A stretch of DNA of 64,000 nucleotides from Actinopolymorpha sp. NPDC004070 (GCF_040610475.1 NZ_JBEXMJ010000010.1:262421-326420); one strand, 5' to 3'. Shown: positions 8,424-17,402, counted from the stretch's first letter. The notes: generated by a model not told the origin, from the letters alone. Translations and numbers: made by a program.

Positions 8424-9868
8424 GCGACCACCTCCTCCGGCGCGGGGACGTGCGCCGGGCCCGCGGACAGCGCGGCGACGAACCCCTCGATGGTGTCGCG
8501 GCAGCCACCGCAACCTGTACTTGCGCGGGTGGCCCGCGCGACCTGCTCGGTAGTACGCGCACCGGCCAGCCACGCGCTCGCGATGCCGCCGGCGGTGACG
8601 CCGTTGCACCGGCACAGCGTGTCGCCGGCGGCGGGCCCGCCCGCCGATCCGCTCGCGGCCGGACCGGCGCCGGGGCGGGCGAACAGCAGCGACCGCGCGT
8701 CCGCCGGCACCGGCGCGTCCCGGTCGAACAGCTGGGTGACCGTGCCGACGCTCGGGTTGTCGCCGAGCAGGATCGCGCCGACCAGCCGGCGTTCGCGGAT
8801 GAGCACCTTCTGGTAGACGTGCCGTGCCGGGTCGGCGAAGGTCACCACCTCGGTGGCCTCGTCGCGCACGTGTGGATCGCCCATGGTGGCGAGGTCGACG
8901 CCGGGCGCCTTGAGCCGGGTGACCAGCCTCGACCCGGCGTACGTCCCGCCGTGCCCGGCGACCACCCTGGCCGCGACCCTGGCCTGCTCCCACGCGGGCG
9001 CGACCAGGCCGTACACCCGGCCGCGGTGCTCGGCGCAGTCGCCGAGGGCGAGGATCGCGGGGTCGGAGGTACGCATCCGGTCGTCCACCACGATCCCGAG
9101 GCCGGTGCGCAAGCCGGCATTGACAGCGAGCCCGGTGTCGGGCCGTACGCCGCACGCGACCACCAGCAGGTCGGCCGGGATCCGGGTGCCGTCCTCCAGT
9201 ACGACGCCACACACGTGCCCGTCCTCATCGGTGACGACGGCCGCCGTCGCCGCCTCGACCAGCACCTCGACCCCCAACTCGGCAAGCGTTCCGGTGAGGA
9301 TGCGACTGGCGTCAAGGTCGAGTTGGCGTTCCATCAGGTGACCGCGGGCGTGCACGACGCGGGCCCGAAGTCCCCGCCGGGCAAGGCCGCGCGCTGCCTC
9401 CAGGCCGAGCAGACCGCCGCCGAGCACCACGACGTCGCGAGCCCCGCGCGCCGCGGCCAGGATCCGCCGGCAGTCGGCGAGGGTCCGGAACACGGCTGCG
9501 CCCTCCACGAGCGAACCGTCGTCGTGGCACAGCCCCTTCACCGTGGGGACGACCGGCCGGCTTCCGGTGGCGAGCACCAGCACGTCGTACCGCGTCCGGC
9601 TCCCGTCGTCGGCGTACACCACGCGCCGACCCGGGTCGATCGCGGTGACCGAGACCCCGGTGCGCAGGTCCAGCGCACCGGACGGTTCGGGCAACGCGAG
9701 GTCGTCCGGCGCGAGCCGGCCGGACAGCAGCTCCGGCAGCAGGATCCGGTTGTACGCCCGGCCGGGCTCGGCACCGAACACGACCAGCGGACGGTGCGGG
9801 TCGAGTGCGCGCAGGTCGGCCGCGAACCTCGTACCGGCCATCCCGTTGCCCGCCACCACGACGCTCAT
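8420..9868 (-). CDS. FAD-dependent oxidoreductase with BFD domain, nitrate reductase electron-transfer subunit (NasB-like)
   Basis: A 482-residue flavoprotein related to the N-terminal half of NirB: FAD site VVVAGNGMAGTRFAADL, NAD(P)H site VVLGGGLLGLEAARGL, GDCAEHRGRVYG near the flavin, and a C-terminal BFD-type [2Fe-2S] domain with CRCNGVT and TGCGGC. It lies between the nitrate reductase gene and nirB with 4-bp overlaps on both sides, so it most likely passes electrons from NAD(P)H to NasA, as NasB does in Bacillus. A Gly/Ala/Pro-rich linker precedes the Fe-S domain. The electron-donor role is inferred from family and position. Confidence 0.87.
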   Translation of the reverse strand: MSVVVAGNGMAGTRFAADLRALDPHRPLVVFGAEPGRAYNRILLPELLSGRLAPDDLALPEPSGALDLRTGVSVTAIDPGRRVVYADDGSRTRYDVLVLATGSRPVVPTVKGLCHDDGSLVEGAAVFRTLADCRRILAAARGARDVVVLGGGLLGLEAARGLARRGLRARVVHARGHLMERQLDLDASRILTGTLAELGVEVLVEAATAAVVTDEDGHVCGVVLEDGTRIPADLLVVACGVRPDTGLAVNAGLRTGLGIVVDDRMRTSDPAILALGDCAEHRGRVYGLVAPAWEQARVAARVVAGHGGTYAGSRLVTRLKAPGVDLATMGDPHVRDEATEVVTFADPARHVYQKVLIRERRLVGAILLGDNPSVGTVTQLFDRDAPVPADARSLLFARPGAGPAASGSAGGPAAGDTLCRCNGVTAGGIASAWLAGARTTEQVARATRASTGCGGCRDTIEGFVAALSAGPAHVPAPEEVVA

Positions 9869-11994
9869 CGGCTCGCCTCCAGCCGGACCGCGCAGACCTT
9901 GAACTCCGGCATCCGCGACGTCGGGTCCAGCGCCGGGTTGGTGAGGACGTTGGCCCGGCCCGCACCCGGCCAGTGGAACGGCATGAACACCGTGTCCACC
10001 CGGATCGTCTCGGTCAGCCGGGCGGGTGCCACGGCGACGCCGCGCCGGCTCACCACCCGTACGTCGTCGCCCTCGGCAAGGCCGTGGCGTTCGGCCAGCA
10101 CCGGATGCACCTCCACGAACGGCCCGGGCGCCGCCTTCGCAAGTGCCGGGACCCTCCTCGTCTGGGCGCCGCTCTGGTACTGCGCCAGCACCCGGCCGGT
10201 GGTGAGGTAGACCGGGTACGCCTCGTCCACGTCCTCCACCGCTGGCCGGTGGTCGACCCGCACGAACCTCGCCCGGCCGTCCGGTGTGGCGAAGCGCTCC
10301 AGGAACATCCGCGGTGTCCCGGGGTGGGCGGGCCCCGGGCACGGCCAGAAGACCCCGCCCTCGGCGTCGATGCGCTCGTAGCTGATCCCCGCGTAGTCGG
10401 CGGGACCACCCGCACTGGCCCGGCCGAGTTCGGCGAAGACCCGGCCCGGGTCGGTCTCCACGGCAGGTCCACGGCCGAGAGCGTCCGCGAGCCCGGCCAG
10501 GATCTCCAGGTCGGTGCGCACCTGCGCCGGCGGCGGACGCAGCCGGCGGCGCCGGATCACCCGCCCCTCCAGGTTGGTCATGGTGCCGTCCTCCTCGGCC
10601 CACTGGGCGCTGGGCAGCACCACGTCGGCGAGGTCGGCGGTCTCCGAGCGCACCAGGTCGGCAACCACGAGCAGGTCCAGCCCGGCCAGGCGTTCCTCGA
10701 CCCGGGTGGCCGCGGGTGCCGACACGACCGGGTTGGTGCCGAACACCAGCAGGACCTTCGGCCCACTCGGCCGGCCGAGGGAGTCCAAAAGTTCGTACGC
10801 GCTCGGCCCGGGACCGGGTAGGTCGTCCGGGGCGACACCCCACACACCCGCCACGTGCGCGCGGGCCGCCGGGTCGTCGATGCGGCGGTAGCCGGGCAAC
10901 TGGTCGGCCTTCTGCCCGTGCTCGCGGCCGCCCTGCCCGTTGCCCTGCCCGGTGAGGCAGCCGTACCCCGAACCCTGCTTGCCCGGAAGCCCCAGTGCCA
11001 AGGCCAGGTTGACGAACGCGCTCACCGTGTCCGTTCCCTTGGCGTGCTGCTCCGCGCCGCGTCCGGTGAGCACCATCGCCTTGTCAGCGGTGGCCAGCAG
11101 CCGGACCGCCTCCCGTTGCTGGGCCGCAGGCACCCCGGTGACCCGCTCGACGCGTTCGGGCCAGTAGGTCATCGCGATCGGCCGGACGTCGGCCAGACCG
11201 GTGGTGCGGGCCGCGACGTACTCGCTGTCGGCGTACCCCTCCACCAGCACGATGTGCAGCAATCCCAGCGCGAGCGCCAGGTCGGTGCCCGGCGTGGGCT
11301 GCAGGTGCAGCCGGGCACGCTCGGCCGTCGGCGTACGCCGCGGGTCGACGACGATCAGCCCGCCGGTGTCCGGCCGCGATGCGGTGAGCACGCGCAGGAA
11401 CGGCGGCATGGTCTCCGCCGCGTTGCCACCGACGAGGAGGACCACGTCGGCCGCGGCGATGTCGCCCAGCGGGAACGGCAGACCGCGGTCGAGCCCGAAG
11501 GCCCGGTTGGCGGCCGCGGCCGCCGACGACATGCAGAACCTGCCGTTGTAGTCGATGTTCGGCGTGCGCAGGACCGTCCGGGCGAACTTCCCCAGCATGT
11601 AGGCCTTCTCGTTCGTCAGGCCCCCGCCGCCGAGCACCGCCACGGCACCGGGCCCGTGTTCGGCCTGCACCCGCGCGATCGCCGCGCCGACGGTGCCGAA
11701 CGCCCTCTCCCACGACGCGGGCGCGAGCGGCTCATCCCGCGAGGCCCGCATCAGCGGCGTGCGCAGCCGGTCGGTGGTGGAGAGGAGTTCGGCCGCCGTC
11801 CAGCCCTTCTGGCACAGGGCGGCGGCGTTGTCCCCGTGTGCGCGGGGAGCCACCACCACGTTCTCCGAGCCCTGTTCCCCCGCGGCCCGCACCGCGCTCA
11901 GCCCCATCCCGCACTGCAGTGCGCAGTACGGACAGTGCGTCGCCACCGGAGCGGAATCGGACATGTCGTCGAGCCTGCGGTCCCACCGTTTCAC
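9865..11994 (-). CDS. nasA: Assimilatory nitrate reductase catalytic subunit
   Basis: A ~709-residue molybdopterin oxidoreductase that reduces nitrate to nitrite. The N-terminal [4Fe-4S] motif is complete: CPYCALQC at residues 21-28 and a fourth Cys at about 61 in ALCQKGW. Molybdopterin-domain signatures follow (NGRFCMSSAAAAANRAFG, then GGNAAETMPPFL), and a C-terminal dinucleotide-binding domain has VYLTTGRVLAQYQSGAQTRR. It lacks the extra C-terminal BFD domain of some NasA proteins, which fits the separate flavoprotein next door. The GTG at 11994 has GAGGGG 8 nt upstream; an ATG at 11964 is the alternative. It lies 57 bp after narK and overlaps the next gene by 4 bp. Confidence 0.93.
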   Translation of the reverse strand: MKRWDRRLDDMSDSAPVATHCPYCALQCGMGLSAVRAAGEQGSENVVVAPRAHGDNAAALCQKGWTAAELLSTTDRLRTPLMRASRDEPLAPASWERAFGTVGAAIARVQAEHGPGAVAVLGGGGLTNEKAYMLGKFARTVLRTPNIDYNGRFCMSSAAAAANRAFGLDRGLPFPLGDIAAADVVLLVGGNAAETMPPFLRVLTASRPDTGGLIVVDPRRTPTAERARLHLQPTPGTDLALALGLLHIVLVEGYADSEYVAARTTGLADVRPIAMTYWPERVERVTGVPAAQQREAVRLLATADKAMVLTGRGAEQHAKGTDTVSAFVNLALALGLPGKQGSGYGCLTGQGNGQGGREHGQKADQLPGYRRIDDPAARAHVAGVWGVAPDDLPGPGPSAYELLDSLGRPSGPKVLLVFGTNPVVSAPAATRVEERLAGLDLLVVADLVRSETADLADVVLPSAQWAEEDGTMTNLEGRVIRRRRLRPPPAQVRTDLEILAGLADALGRGPAVETDPGRVFAELGRASAGGPADYAGISYERIDAEGGVFWPCPGPAHPGTPRMFLERFATPDGRARFVRVDHRPAVEDVDEAYPVYLTTGRVLAQYQSGAQTRRVPALAKAAPGPFVEVHPVLAERHGLAEGDDVRVVSRRGVAVAPARLTETIRVDTVFMPFHWPGAGRANVLTNPALDPTSRMPEFKVCAVRLEASR

Positions 11995-12051
11995 GCCTGG
12001 GTCCCCTCTGTTTCGAGTCTGTCAACGCACGCTCACCGGTCCCCGGATCGC

Positions 12052-13458
12052 TCAGACCGCCGCCTCGGCGAGGCTCGGCATCCGGGCGGTCAGCAGGTGC
12101 CGGCGCAGGAAGCACCACCAGGTCACGCCGAGACACAGCGCGTAGAAGGCGGCGTACGCGACGACCGCCGTGGCGACCGATCCGGTCGCGCCGAGGGAGG
12201 CGCCGTACGCCCGCGGGATGAGGAACCCGCCGAACGCCCCGACCGCGGAGATGATCCCGACCGCCGCGCCGGCCTCGGTCAGCGCCGCCCGCCGGGCACC
12301 GGCGACACCAGCCCGCTCGTCGCGTTCGCCCTGCCGGGCGAAGATCGCCGGGACCATGCGGTACGTCGAGCCGTTCCCCACCCCGCTGGCGACGAACAGC
12401 ACCGCGAACGCCGTGACGAACAGCCCGAGCGACCCCGCGTTCACCGCGACCAGCAGCACCGCCATCCCGGCCACCATCGCCGCGAAGACCGCGCAGGTCA
12501 CCCGGGCGCCGCCCCAGCGGTCGGCCAGCCAGCCGCCGACCGGCCGTACCAGCGAGCCGACCAGGGCGCCGAGGAACGCGTACTTCGTCGCACTCGAGTC
12601 CGGGAACACGGTCTTCGCCAGCAGCGGGTACGCCGCCGAGTACCCGATGAACGAACCGAAGGTCCCGATGTAGAGCAGCGACATCACCCACGTGTGTGGG
12701 CGCTTGGCCGCCGCCAGCTGACCCCGGACCGGCGCCTTCGACACGGTCAGGTTGTCCATCCAGAACCACGCGAGCACCGCCGAGGCCGCGATCAACGGCA
12801 CCCACATCAGTCCGGCGTACGCGAGTGTCCCCGCACCCGCGGCGAGGACCACAGGCACCAGGAACTGCACCGTGCTGGTGCCCAGGTTCCCGCCGGCGGC
12901 GTTCAGGCCGAGGCCGAGCCCCTTCGCGCGTTCGGGGAAGAAGAAGGAGATGTTGGTCATCGACGAGGCGAAGTTGCCGCCGCCGACCCCGGCCGCGGCG
13001 GCCACGAGCAGGAACACCCAGTACGGCGTGGCCGGGTCGCTCACCGCGAGCGCCATCGCCACCGTCGGCACCAGCAACAGCAGGGCGCTCACCACGGTCC
13101 AGTTGCGGCCGCCGAACCTCGGCACCGCGAAGGTGTACGGCAGCCGCAGGAGCGAGCCCACCAGGCTGGGCAGTGCCACCAGCCAGAACAACCGGTCGAC
13201 CGAGAACGCGAACCCGGCCGCCGGCAGCGCCACCACCGTCACGCTCCACACCAGCCAGACCGAGAACGCGAGGTGCTCGGCGAAGACCGACACCAGCAGG
13301 TTGCGGGTCGCCACCCGGCGGCCGGTGCGCTGCCAGAACGCCGCGTCCTCCGGCTCCCACCGGTCGATCCACCGACCGCCGAGCCGGCCCTCGGCCGTTG
13401 GCGGCGTACTGGGCGGCGTCCCTGCTGACGTATCTGTCGGCGTCTGCGTTGTGCTCAC
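12052..13458 (-). CDS. narK: Nitrate/nitrite transporter, MFS family
   Basis: A 468-residue NarK/NasA-type nitrate transporter with about twelve membrane helices. The nitrate signature is present twice: GGGNFASSMTNISFFFP in helix 5 and a second Gly-rich stretch with FVASGVGNGSTYRMVP in the C-terminal half, plus GLGLGLNAAGGNLG after helix 5. The GTG start has GGGAGGAC just upstream. It is the first gene of the nitrate operon. The upstream 13459-13611 interval holds a GlnR-like site and a TAGCGT -10 candidate, so nitrogen control is likely. Confidence 0.95.
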   Translation of the reverse strand: MSTTQTPTDTSAGTPPSTPPTAEGRLGGRWIDRWEPEDAAFWQRTGRRVATRNLLVSVFAEHLAFSVWLVWSVTVVALPAAGFAFSVDRLFWLVALPSLVGSLLRLPYTFAVPRFGGRNWTVVSALLLLVPTVAMALAVSDPATPYWVFLLVAAAAGVGGGNFASSMTNISFFFPERAKGLGLGLNAAGGNLGTSTVQFLVPVVLAAGAGTLAYAGLMWVPLIAASAVLAWFWMDNLTVSKAPVRGQLAAAKRPHTWVMSLLYIGTFGSFIGYSAAYPLLAKTVFPDSSATKYAFLGALVGSLVRPVGGWLADRWGGARVTCAVFAAMVAGMAVLLVAVNAGSLGLFVTAFAVLFVASGVGNGSTYRMVPAIFARQGERDERAGVAGARRAALTEAGAAVGIISAVGAFGGFLIPRAYGASLGATGSVATAVVAYAAFYALCLGVTWWCFLRRHLLTARMPSLAEAAV

Positions 13459-13527
13459 GGCGTCCTCCCACGACGGCGCCCGGTGCGGGGCACGGTTATC
13501 CGGTCGTGGTGACGCTAGGAAGGCCCT

Positions 13528-13566
13528 GTTTCAGGCGAGGTCACCCGAAGGCCGTGGCGCGGTAAC
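13528..13566 (-). promoter_or_regulatory. Candidate GlnR binding site upstream of narK
   Basis: Read on the minus strand the segment contains GTTAC, then 17 nt, then GTGAC, then 7 nt, then GAAAC. The two GTnAC half-boxes are exactly 22 bp apart, the a1-a2 spacing of known actinobacterial GlnR operators; the first GAAAC box is degenerate and the second is offset by one base. It ends 70 bp before the narK start codon and just upstream of a TAGCGT -10-like element, a position suited to activation under nitrogen limitation. Confidence 0.4.
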
Positions 13567-13611
13567 AGAGCCCGCACATGCGGCGGACGTCGTGGTGAGG
13601 ATCGCGCGGCG

Positions 13612-14829
13612 CTAGGGCCGAACGGAGGCCGGCTCCGTCGGCTCCCAGGTGGTCGGCGAGGTGAGGCTCCGGCTGGCCTGGTTCGCCGGCACCAGCGAGA
13701 CCAACCGGTCCCGCAGCCGTGCGCCCCACGGGTTGCGCACCTGGCCGATCTTCCCGAGCAGACGGGCCTGTTTGGCGAGGCCGGTGGTACGCGCCCGGCG
13801 GAGCCGGTCGTACTCCGGCAGCACCGCGGGCACCTCGCCGGGTTCGGCGGCGCGGACGACGGTCGCGAGCTCCACCGCGTCCTCCAGCGCCTGGCACGCA
13901 CCCTGGCCGAGGTCGGGGGTCATCGCGTGCGCGGCGTCGCCGAGGAGCACCAGCCGGTCGCGGACGAACGTGCGCGGCAGCGGCCACAGAAGTTCGATGT
14001 CGGTACGGATGATCCGGTCCGGCGGGGTGGCCGCGAGCAGCCGGGGAACGGGGTCGTGCCAGTCGGCGAACAGCCCGGGCACGTCCTCGATGCCGTCGGC
14101 GCGGTAGCGGGGGTCGGCGTGCGCCAGCGTGGCGTACCAGTAGATGCCCCCGTCGGCCAGCGGAATGCAGCCGAACCGCTGGCCGCGTCCCCAGGTCTCG
14201 CTGCCCGACTGGAGTGTGGGGGCGGACTCCGGCGGGATCAGGGCCCGCCAGGTCACGTAGCCGGCGCCACGGGTCCGGGTCCGGGGGTCGACCAGGGTCC
14301 GTAGCCGGCTGTGGATGCCGTCCGCGGCCACCACCAGGTCGGCGGGGTACTCCTCGTCGTCGGTGCGTACGACCGTGCCGGCCGGCCCGGTGTCCACGCC
14401 AGTCACGGTCCGACCCAGGTGGAGCGACTCGGGGGGCACGAGGTCGCGGAGTACGTCGTACAGCTTCGGCCGGGTCACCATCAGCGGAACGGTGAAGGCG
14501 TCCGCGGCAACGTCTCCGCCACCTTCTCCGGCCCCGGCTCCGGCCGCGCCGGGCTCGACCCGGCTGAGCCAGCGACCGTCCGGCCTGCGCAGCCCGACCA
14601 TGTCCTGCAGTTCGTTGTGGCCGCGCAACCTGTCGACGGCGGCCGGGTTGACGGCGGCGATCGCCCGCAGGGCGTTCGGCCACAGCGAGAGGCCGGCGCC
14701 GACGGGCCGAATCTCCGGCCGGCGTTCGAGCAGGTTGACCCGCCAGCCGTCGCGGGCCAGTGCGCCCGCAGCGGCCAGCCCGCCGACACCGGCGCCGACC
14801 ACGACCGCCCTGCGCCGCTGCGTACCCAT
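13612..14829 (-). CDS. FAD-dependent monooxygenase (salicylate-hydroxylase/UbiH type)
   Basis: A 405-residue group A flavoprotein monooxygenase. The N-terminal FAD site is RAVVVGAGVGGLAAAGALAR with the following ERR acidic end. DGIHSRLR at about residues 160-167 is the family DG motif, and LLGDAAHAMTPDLGQGACQA is the GD motif contacting the flavin ribityl chain. The substrate cannot be told from sequence; relatives hydroxylate aromatic acids or act in antibiotic tailoring and resistance. It is divergent from the TetR-type gene at 14943 across a 113-bp interval with twin palindromes, so it is probably the repressor's target. Confidence 0.88.
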   Translation of the reverse strand: MGTQRRRAVVVGAGVGGLAAAGALARDGWRVNLLERRPEIRPVGAGLSLWPNALRAIAAVNPAAVDRLRGHNELQDMVGLRRPDGRWLSRVEPGAAGAGAGEGGGDVAADAFTVPLMVTRPKLYDVLRDLVPPESLHLGRTVTGVDTGPAGTVVRTDDEEYPADLVVAADGIHSRLRTLVDPRTRTRGAGYVTWRALIPPESAPTLQSGSETWGRGQRFGCIPLADGGIYWYATLAHADPRYRADGIEDVPGLFADWHDPVPRLLAATPPDRIIRTDIELLWPLPRTFVRDRLVLLGDAAHAMTPDLGQGACQALEDAVELATVVRAAEPGEVPAVLPEYDRLRRARTTGLAKQARLLGKIGQVRNPWGARLRDRLVSLVPANQASRSLTSPTTWEPTEPASVRP

Positions 14830-14874
14830 CCGGTCCTCCGCTCCCCGCGCTCACCGATCGGCTGTCCCAGCACA

Positions 14875-14892
14875 CCTCTACAGCTGTAGAGG
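14875..14892. promoter_or_regulatory. Operator palindrome 1 (TetR-type)
   Basis: CCTCTACAGCTGTAGAGG is a perfect 18-bp palindrome between the divergent monooxygenase and TetR genes. A second copy of its 12-bp core lies 28 bp away. A repeated palindrome in a divergent TetR-gene promoter is the classical arrangement for autorepression plus control of the neighbour. Confidence 0.65.
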
Positions 14893-14905
14893 TGCCGTGC
14901 TCACA

Positions 14906-14917
14906 CTACAGCTGTAG
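14906..14917. promoter_or_regulatory. Operator palindrome 2 (TetR-type)
   Basis: CTACAGCTGTAG repeats the core of the palindrome at 14875-14892 with one matching outer flank (AGG on the right). It lies 26 bp before the GTG of the TetR-type gene, where bound protein would block its promoter. Confidence 0.6.
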
Positions 14918-14942
14918 AGGGGCCGTGGGTAGGGTTCCGGAC

Positions 14943-15644
14943 GTGAAGCCCGACTCACCGCGACCTGCCCAGGGACCTTCCCAGGGACCTGCTGCCCAGG
15001 GACCTGGCCAGGGATCCGCTCGCCGACGACCCGCTCGCGAGCCCGCCCGGACGGCCCGGGCCGAAGCGCTGCTGGACGCGGCCATCGCGGTGGTCGCCGA
15101 TGCCGGGCTGCGCGGCCTCACCCACCGCGCGGTCGACGCCCGGGCGCAGGTGCCGGCGGGTTCGACCAGCTACTACTTCCGCACCCGGGTGGCCTTGCTC
15201 CAGGCGATCCTGCAGCGGCTGATCGACCTGGACGCCGCCGACTCCGCGACGTACCTCCCCTTCGACGACGAGGCATCGGTCCGGGCCACCGACCTGACCC
15301 GGATGGCCGAGGGCTGGGCCCGGCTGTTCGCCCACTGGCTCGGGCCCGGTCGCCGGCGCCTGCGTGCCCGCTACGCGCTCTACCTGGAGGGCCGCCACCA
15401 CGCGGAACTGCACGACCTGCTGGACACCGCGAGCGCGCAGTTCGTCGGGGGCGCGCGCGAACTCCTGGCAGCCGCCGGCGCTCCTCCCGCCGACGCCGAC
15501 CGTGACGGGCCGCTGCTGGTCGCGCTGCTCGACGGCCTGCTCCACGACCAGATCATCCGCGGCGGGCCGGGCGTGGACGAGGCCGAGCTCCGCCGGCGGA
15601 TCGAGGTGATCCTCGGCGCGGTCCTCCCCCACCTGGTTCGGTAG
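14943..15644 (+). CDS. TetR-family transcriptional regulator
   Basis: A 233-residue regulator. After a 35-residue Gln/Gly/Pro-rich leader with repeated QGP tripeptides comes the TetR DNA-binding domain at about 38-90: AEALLDAAIAVVADAGLRGLTHRAVDARAQVPAGSTSYYF (cited as two motifs, LLDAAIAVVADAG and AGSTSYYF). The ligand domain follows and resembles the C-terminal domain of TetR group members with GGPGVDEAELRRRIE near the end. The GTG at 14943 is preferred because a longer ATG frame from 14760 runs through the operators and the monooxygenase start. It presumably represses itself and the divergent monooxygenase through the twin palindromes. Confidence 0.87.
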   Translation: MKPDSPRPAQGPSQGPAAQGPGQGSARRRPAREPARTARAEALLDAAIAVVADAGLRGLTHRAVDARAQVPAGSTSYYFRTRVALLQAILQRLIDLDAADSATYLPFDDEASVRATDLTRMAEGWARLFAHWLGPGRRRLRARYALYLEGRHHAELHDLLDTASAQFVGGARELLAAAGAPPADADRDGPLLVALLDGLLHDQIIRGGPGVDEAELRRRIEVILGAVLPHLVR

Positions 15645-15662
15645 GGCAGTTCAATGGGACGC

Positions 15663-15995
15663 ATGCCGACACCCGAGACCCCGTTCCAGACCCGGCTCAC
15701 CGTCACCGTGTGGGACAGCGCCGACGCCGAGCCCCGGAGGTTCGAGCTCACCGAGGACCCGCCGGCCGGCACCCATCCGCGGCCCGAGGCGGCGGTCGCC
15801 GCGATCGAGGCGGCGCCGCGGCCGTTCGAGCCGGTACCCCGGGACGCGATGTGCACCCAGATCTACGGCGGGCCACAGCGGGCGGTCATCGAGGGCGTGT
15901 GGCGTGGACAGCGCGTCCACGCGTCGTACGACAAGAAGAACGGGTGCGAGATCGCCCGGTGGAAGGCGCTCGGCGCGGTCCTCGACCCGGAGTGA
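15663..15995 (+). CDS. Subtilisin-inhibitor-like (SSI family) protein without signal peptide
   Basis: A ~110-residue protein with the SSI pattern: a beta-strand start LTVTVWDS, then AGTHPRPEAAVAAIEAA (SSI equivalent GGTHPxPxAAC), then the reactive-site region RDAMCTQIYGGPQRAVIEG and the C-terminal NGCEIARWKAL. SSI proteins are secreted dimeric inhibitors of subtilisin-like proteases. Here no signal peptide is present, and both cysteines of the first disulfide are replaced (Glu in LTEDPP and Val in EAAV), while the second pair (MCTQ and NGCE) remains. This suggests an intracellular derivative. The ATG at 15654 is an alternative start three codons earlier. Confidence 0.75.
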   Translation: MPTPETPFQTRLTVTVWDSADAEPRRFELTEDPPAGTHPRPEAAVAAIEAAPRPFEPVPRDAMCTQIYGGPQRAVIEGVWRGQRVHASYDKKNGCEIARWKALGAVLDPE

Positions 15996-16031
15996 CCCCA
16001 GGCCGGAGCCAGAGTGGGCGCCGGCTCGCCG

Positions 16032-17402
16032 CTACGCCCCCGCTGCGAGGTGCTCGAGCAGGTCCTGCCGGGTGAGTACGCCGGCCGGCTTGCCGTCGTC
16101 GAGGACGAGAATGGCGTCGGCGCTCTCCAGCAGGCGTACCGCGGAGGCGACCGGCTCACCGGCGCCGAGCTGGGGCAGCGGCGGGGACAGGTGCTGCTCC
16201 ACCCGGTCCGACAGCTTGGCGTGCCCGGAGAACAACGCCTCCAGCAGGTCGCGTTCGTGCACCGCGCCGGCGACCTCGGCCGCCATCACCGGCGGCTCCG
16301 CCCGCACGACCGGCATCTGCGACACGGCGTACTCCCGCAGGATGTCGATCGCCTCGGCGATCGTCTCGTTGGGGTGGGTGTGCACCAGCGAGGGCATCGT
16401 CCCGGTCTTGCGCCGCAGCACGTCGCCCGCGGTGTCGTTGCTCTGCCCACGCAGGAAGCCGTAGTGGGCGAGCCAGGCGTCGTCGAACACCTTGGACATG
16501 TACCCCCGGCCGCCGTCGGGCAGCAGCACCACGACCACGGCGTCCTCGTCGGCCTCCCGGGCGACCTGGGCCGCGGCGACCACCGCCATCCCGGAGGAGC
16601 CGCCGACCAGCAGGCCCTCCTCGCGGGCCAGCCGGCGGGTCATCGTGAACGAGTCGTGGTCGGACACCGCGATGATCCGGTCGCAGATGGTCCGGTCGTA
16701 GGTGGTCGGCCAGAAGTCCTCGCCCACGCCCTCGACGAGGTAGGGCCGGCCGGTTCCGCCGGAGTAGACCGAGCCCTCCGGGTCGGCGCCGACGATCTGC
16801 ACCCGGCCGTCGGAGACCTCCTTGAGGTAGCGCCCGACACCGCTGATCGTGCCGCCGGTGCCGATACCCGCGACGAAGTGGGTGATCCTGCCCTCGGTCT
16901 GGTCCCAGATCTCCGGGCCCGTGCCCTCGTAGTGCGACTGGGGGTTGTTGACGTTGGAGTACTGGTCCGGCTTCCAGGCGCCCTCGCGTTCCTTCACCAG
17001 GCGGTCCGACACCGAGTAGTAGGAGTCGGGGTGCTCGGGCGGGACGGCGGTCGGGCACACCACGACTTCCGCGCCGTACGCCCGCAGGACGTTGCGCTTG
17101 TCCTCGCTCACCTTGTCCGGGCAGACGAACACGCAGTGGTAGCCACGCGACTGCGCCACGATGGCCAGCCCGACACCCGTGTTGCCGCTGGTGGGCTCCA
17201 CGATCGTCCCGCCGGGGCGCAGGGCGCCCTCGCGTTCGGCCGCCTCGACCATGCGCAGCGCGATCCGGTCCTTGACGCTGCCGCCAGGATTGAAGTACTC
17301 GACCTTGGCCAGCAGAAGGCCACGGACACCCTCGGCGGACCGGGTCAACCGGACCAACGGGGTGTTGCCGACAAGGGACTGCAGGGACTCGTGATACCGC
17401 AC
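16032..17402 (-). CDS. cbs: Cystathionine beta-synthase
   Basis: A 456-residue PLP enzyme that condenses serine and homocysteine to cystathionine (transsulfuration). The PLP lysine is K44 in NPGGSVKDR. EPTSGNTGVGLA binds the substrate carboxylate, and GTGGTISGVGRYLK is the phosphate loop. The C-terminal ~110 residues are a pair of CBS domains (MPSLVHTHPNETIAEAIDIL, then PVASAVRLLESADAILVLDD), as in full-length regulatory CBS. It begins MRYHESLQSLVGNTPLVRL. The gene stands alone and faces the SSI-like gene tail to tail with a 36-bp gap. Confidence 0.95.
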   Translation of the reverse strand: MRYHESLQSLVGNTPLVRLTRSAEGVRGLLLAKVEYFNPGGSVKDRIALRMVEAAEREGALRPGGTIVEPTSGNTGVGLAIVAQSRGYHCVFVCPDKVSEDKRNVLRAYGAEVVVCPTAVPPEHPDSYYSVSDRLVKEREGAWKPDQYSNVNNPQSHYEGTGPEIWDQTEGRITHFVAGIGTGGTISGVGRYLKEVSDGRVQIVGADPEGSVYSGGTGRPYLVEGVGEDFWPTTYDRTICDRIIAVSDHDSFTMTRRLAREEGLLVGGSSGMAVVAAAQVAREADEDAVVVVLLPDGGRGYMSKVFDDAWLAHYGFLRGQSNDTAGDVLRRKTGTMPSLVHTHPNETIAEAIDILREYAVSQMPVVRAEPPVMAAEVAGAVHERDLLEALFSGHAKLSDRVEQHLSPPLPQLGAGEPVASAVRLLESADAILVLDDGKPAGVLTRQDLLEHLAAGA

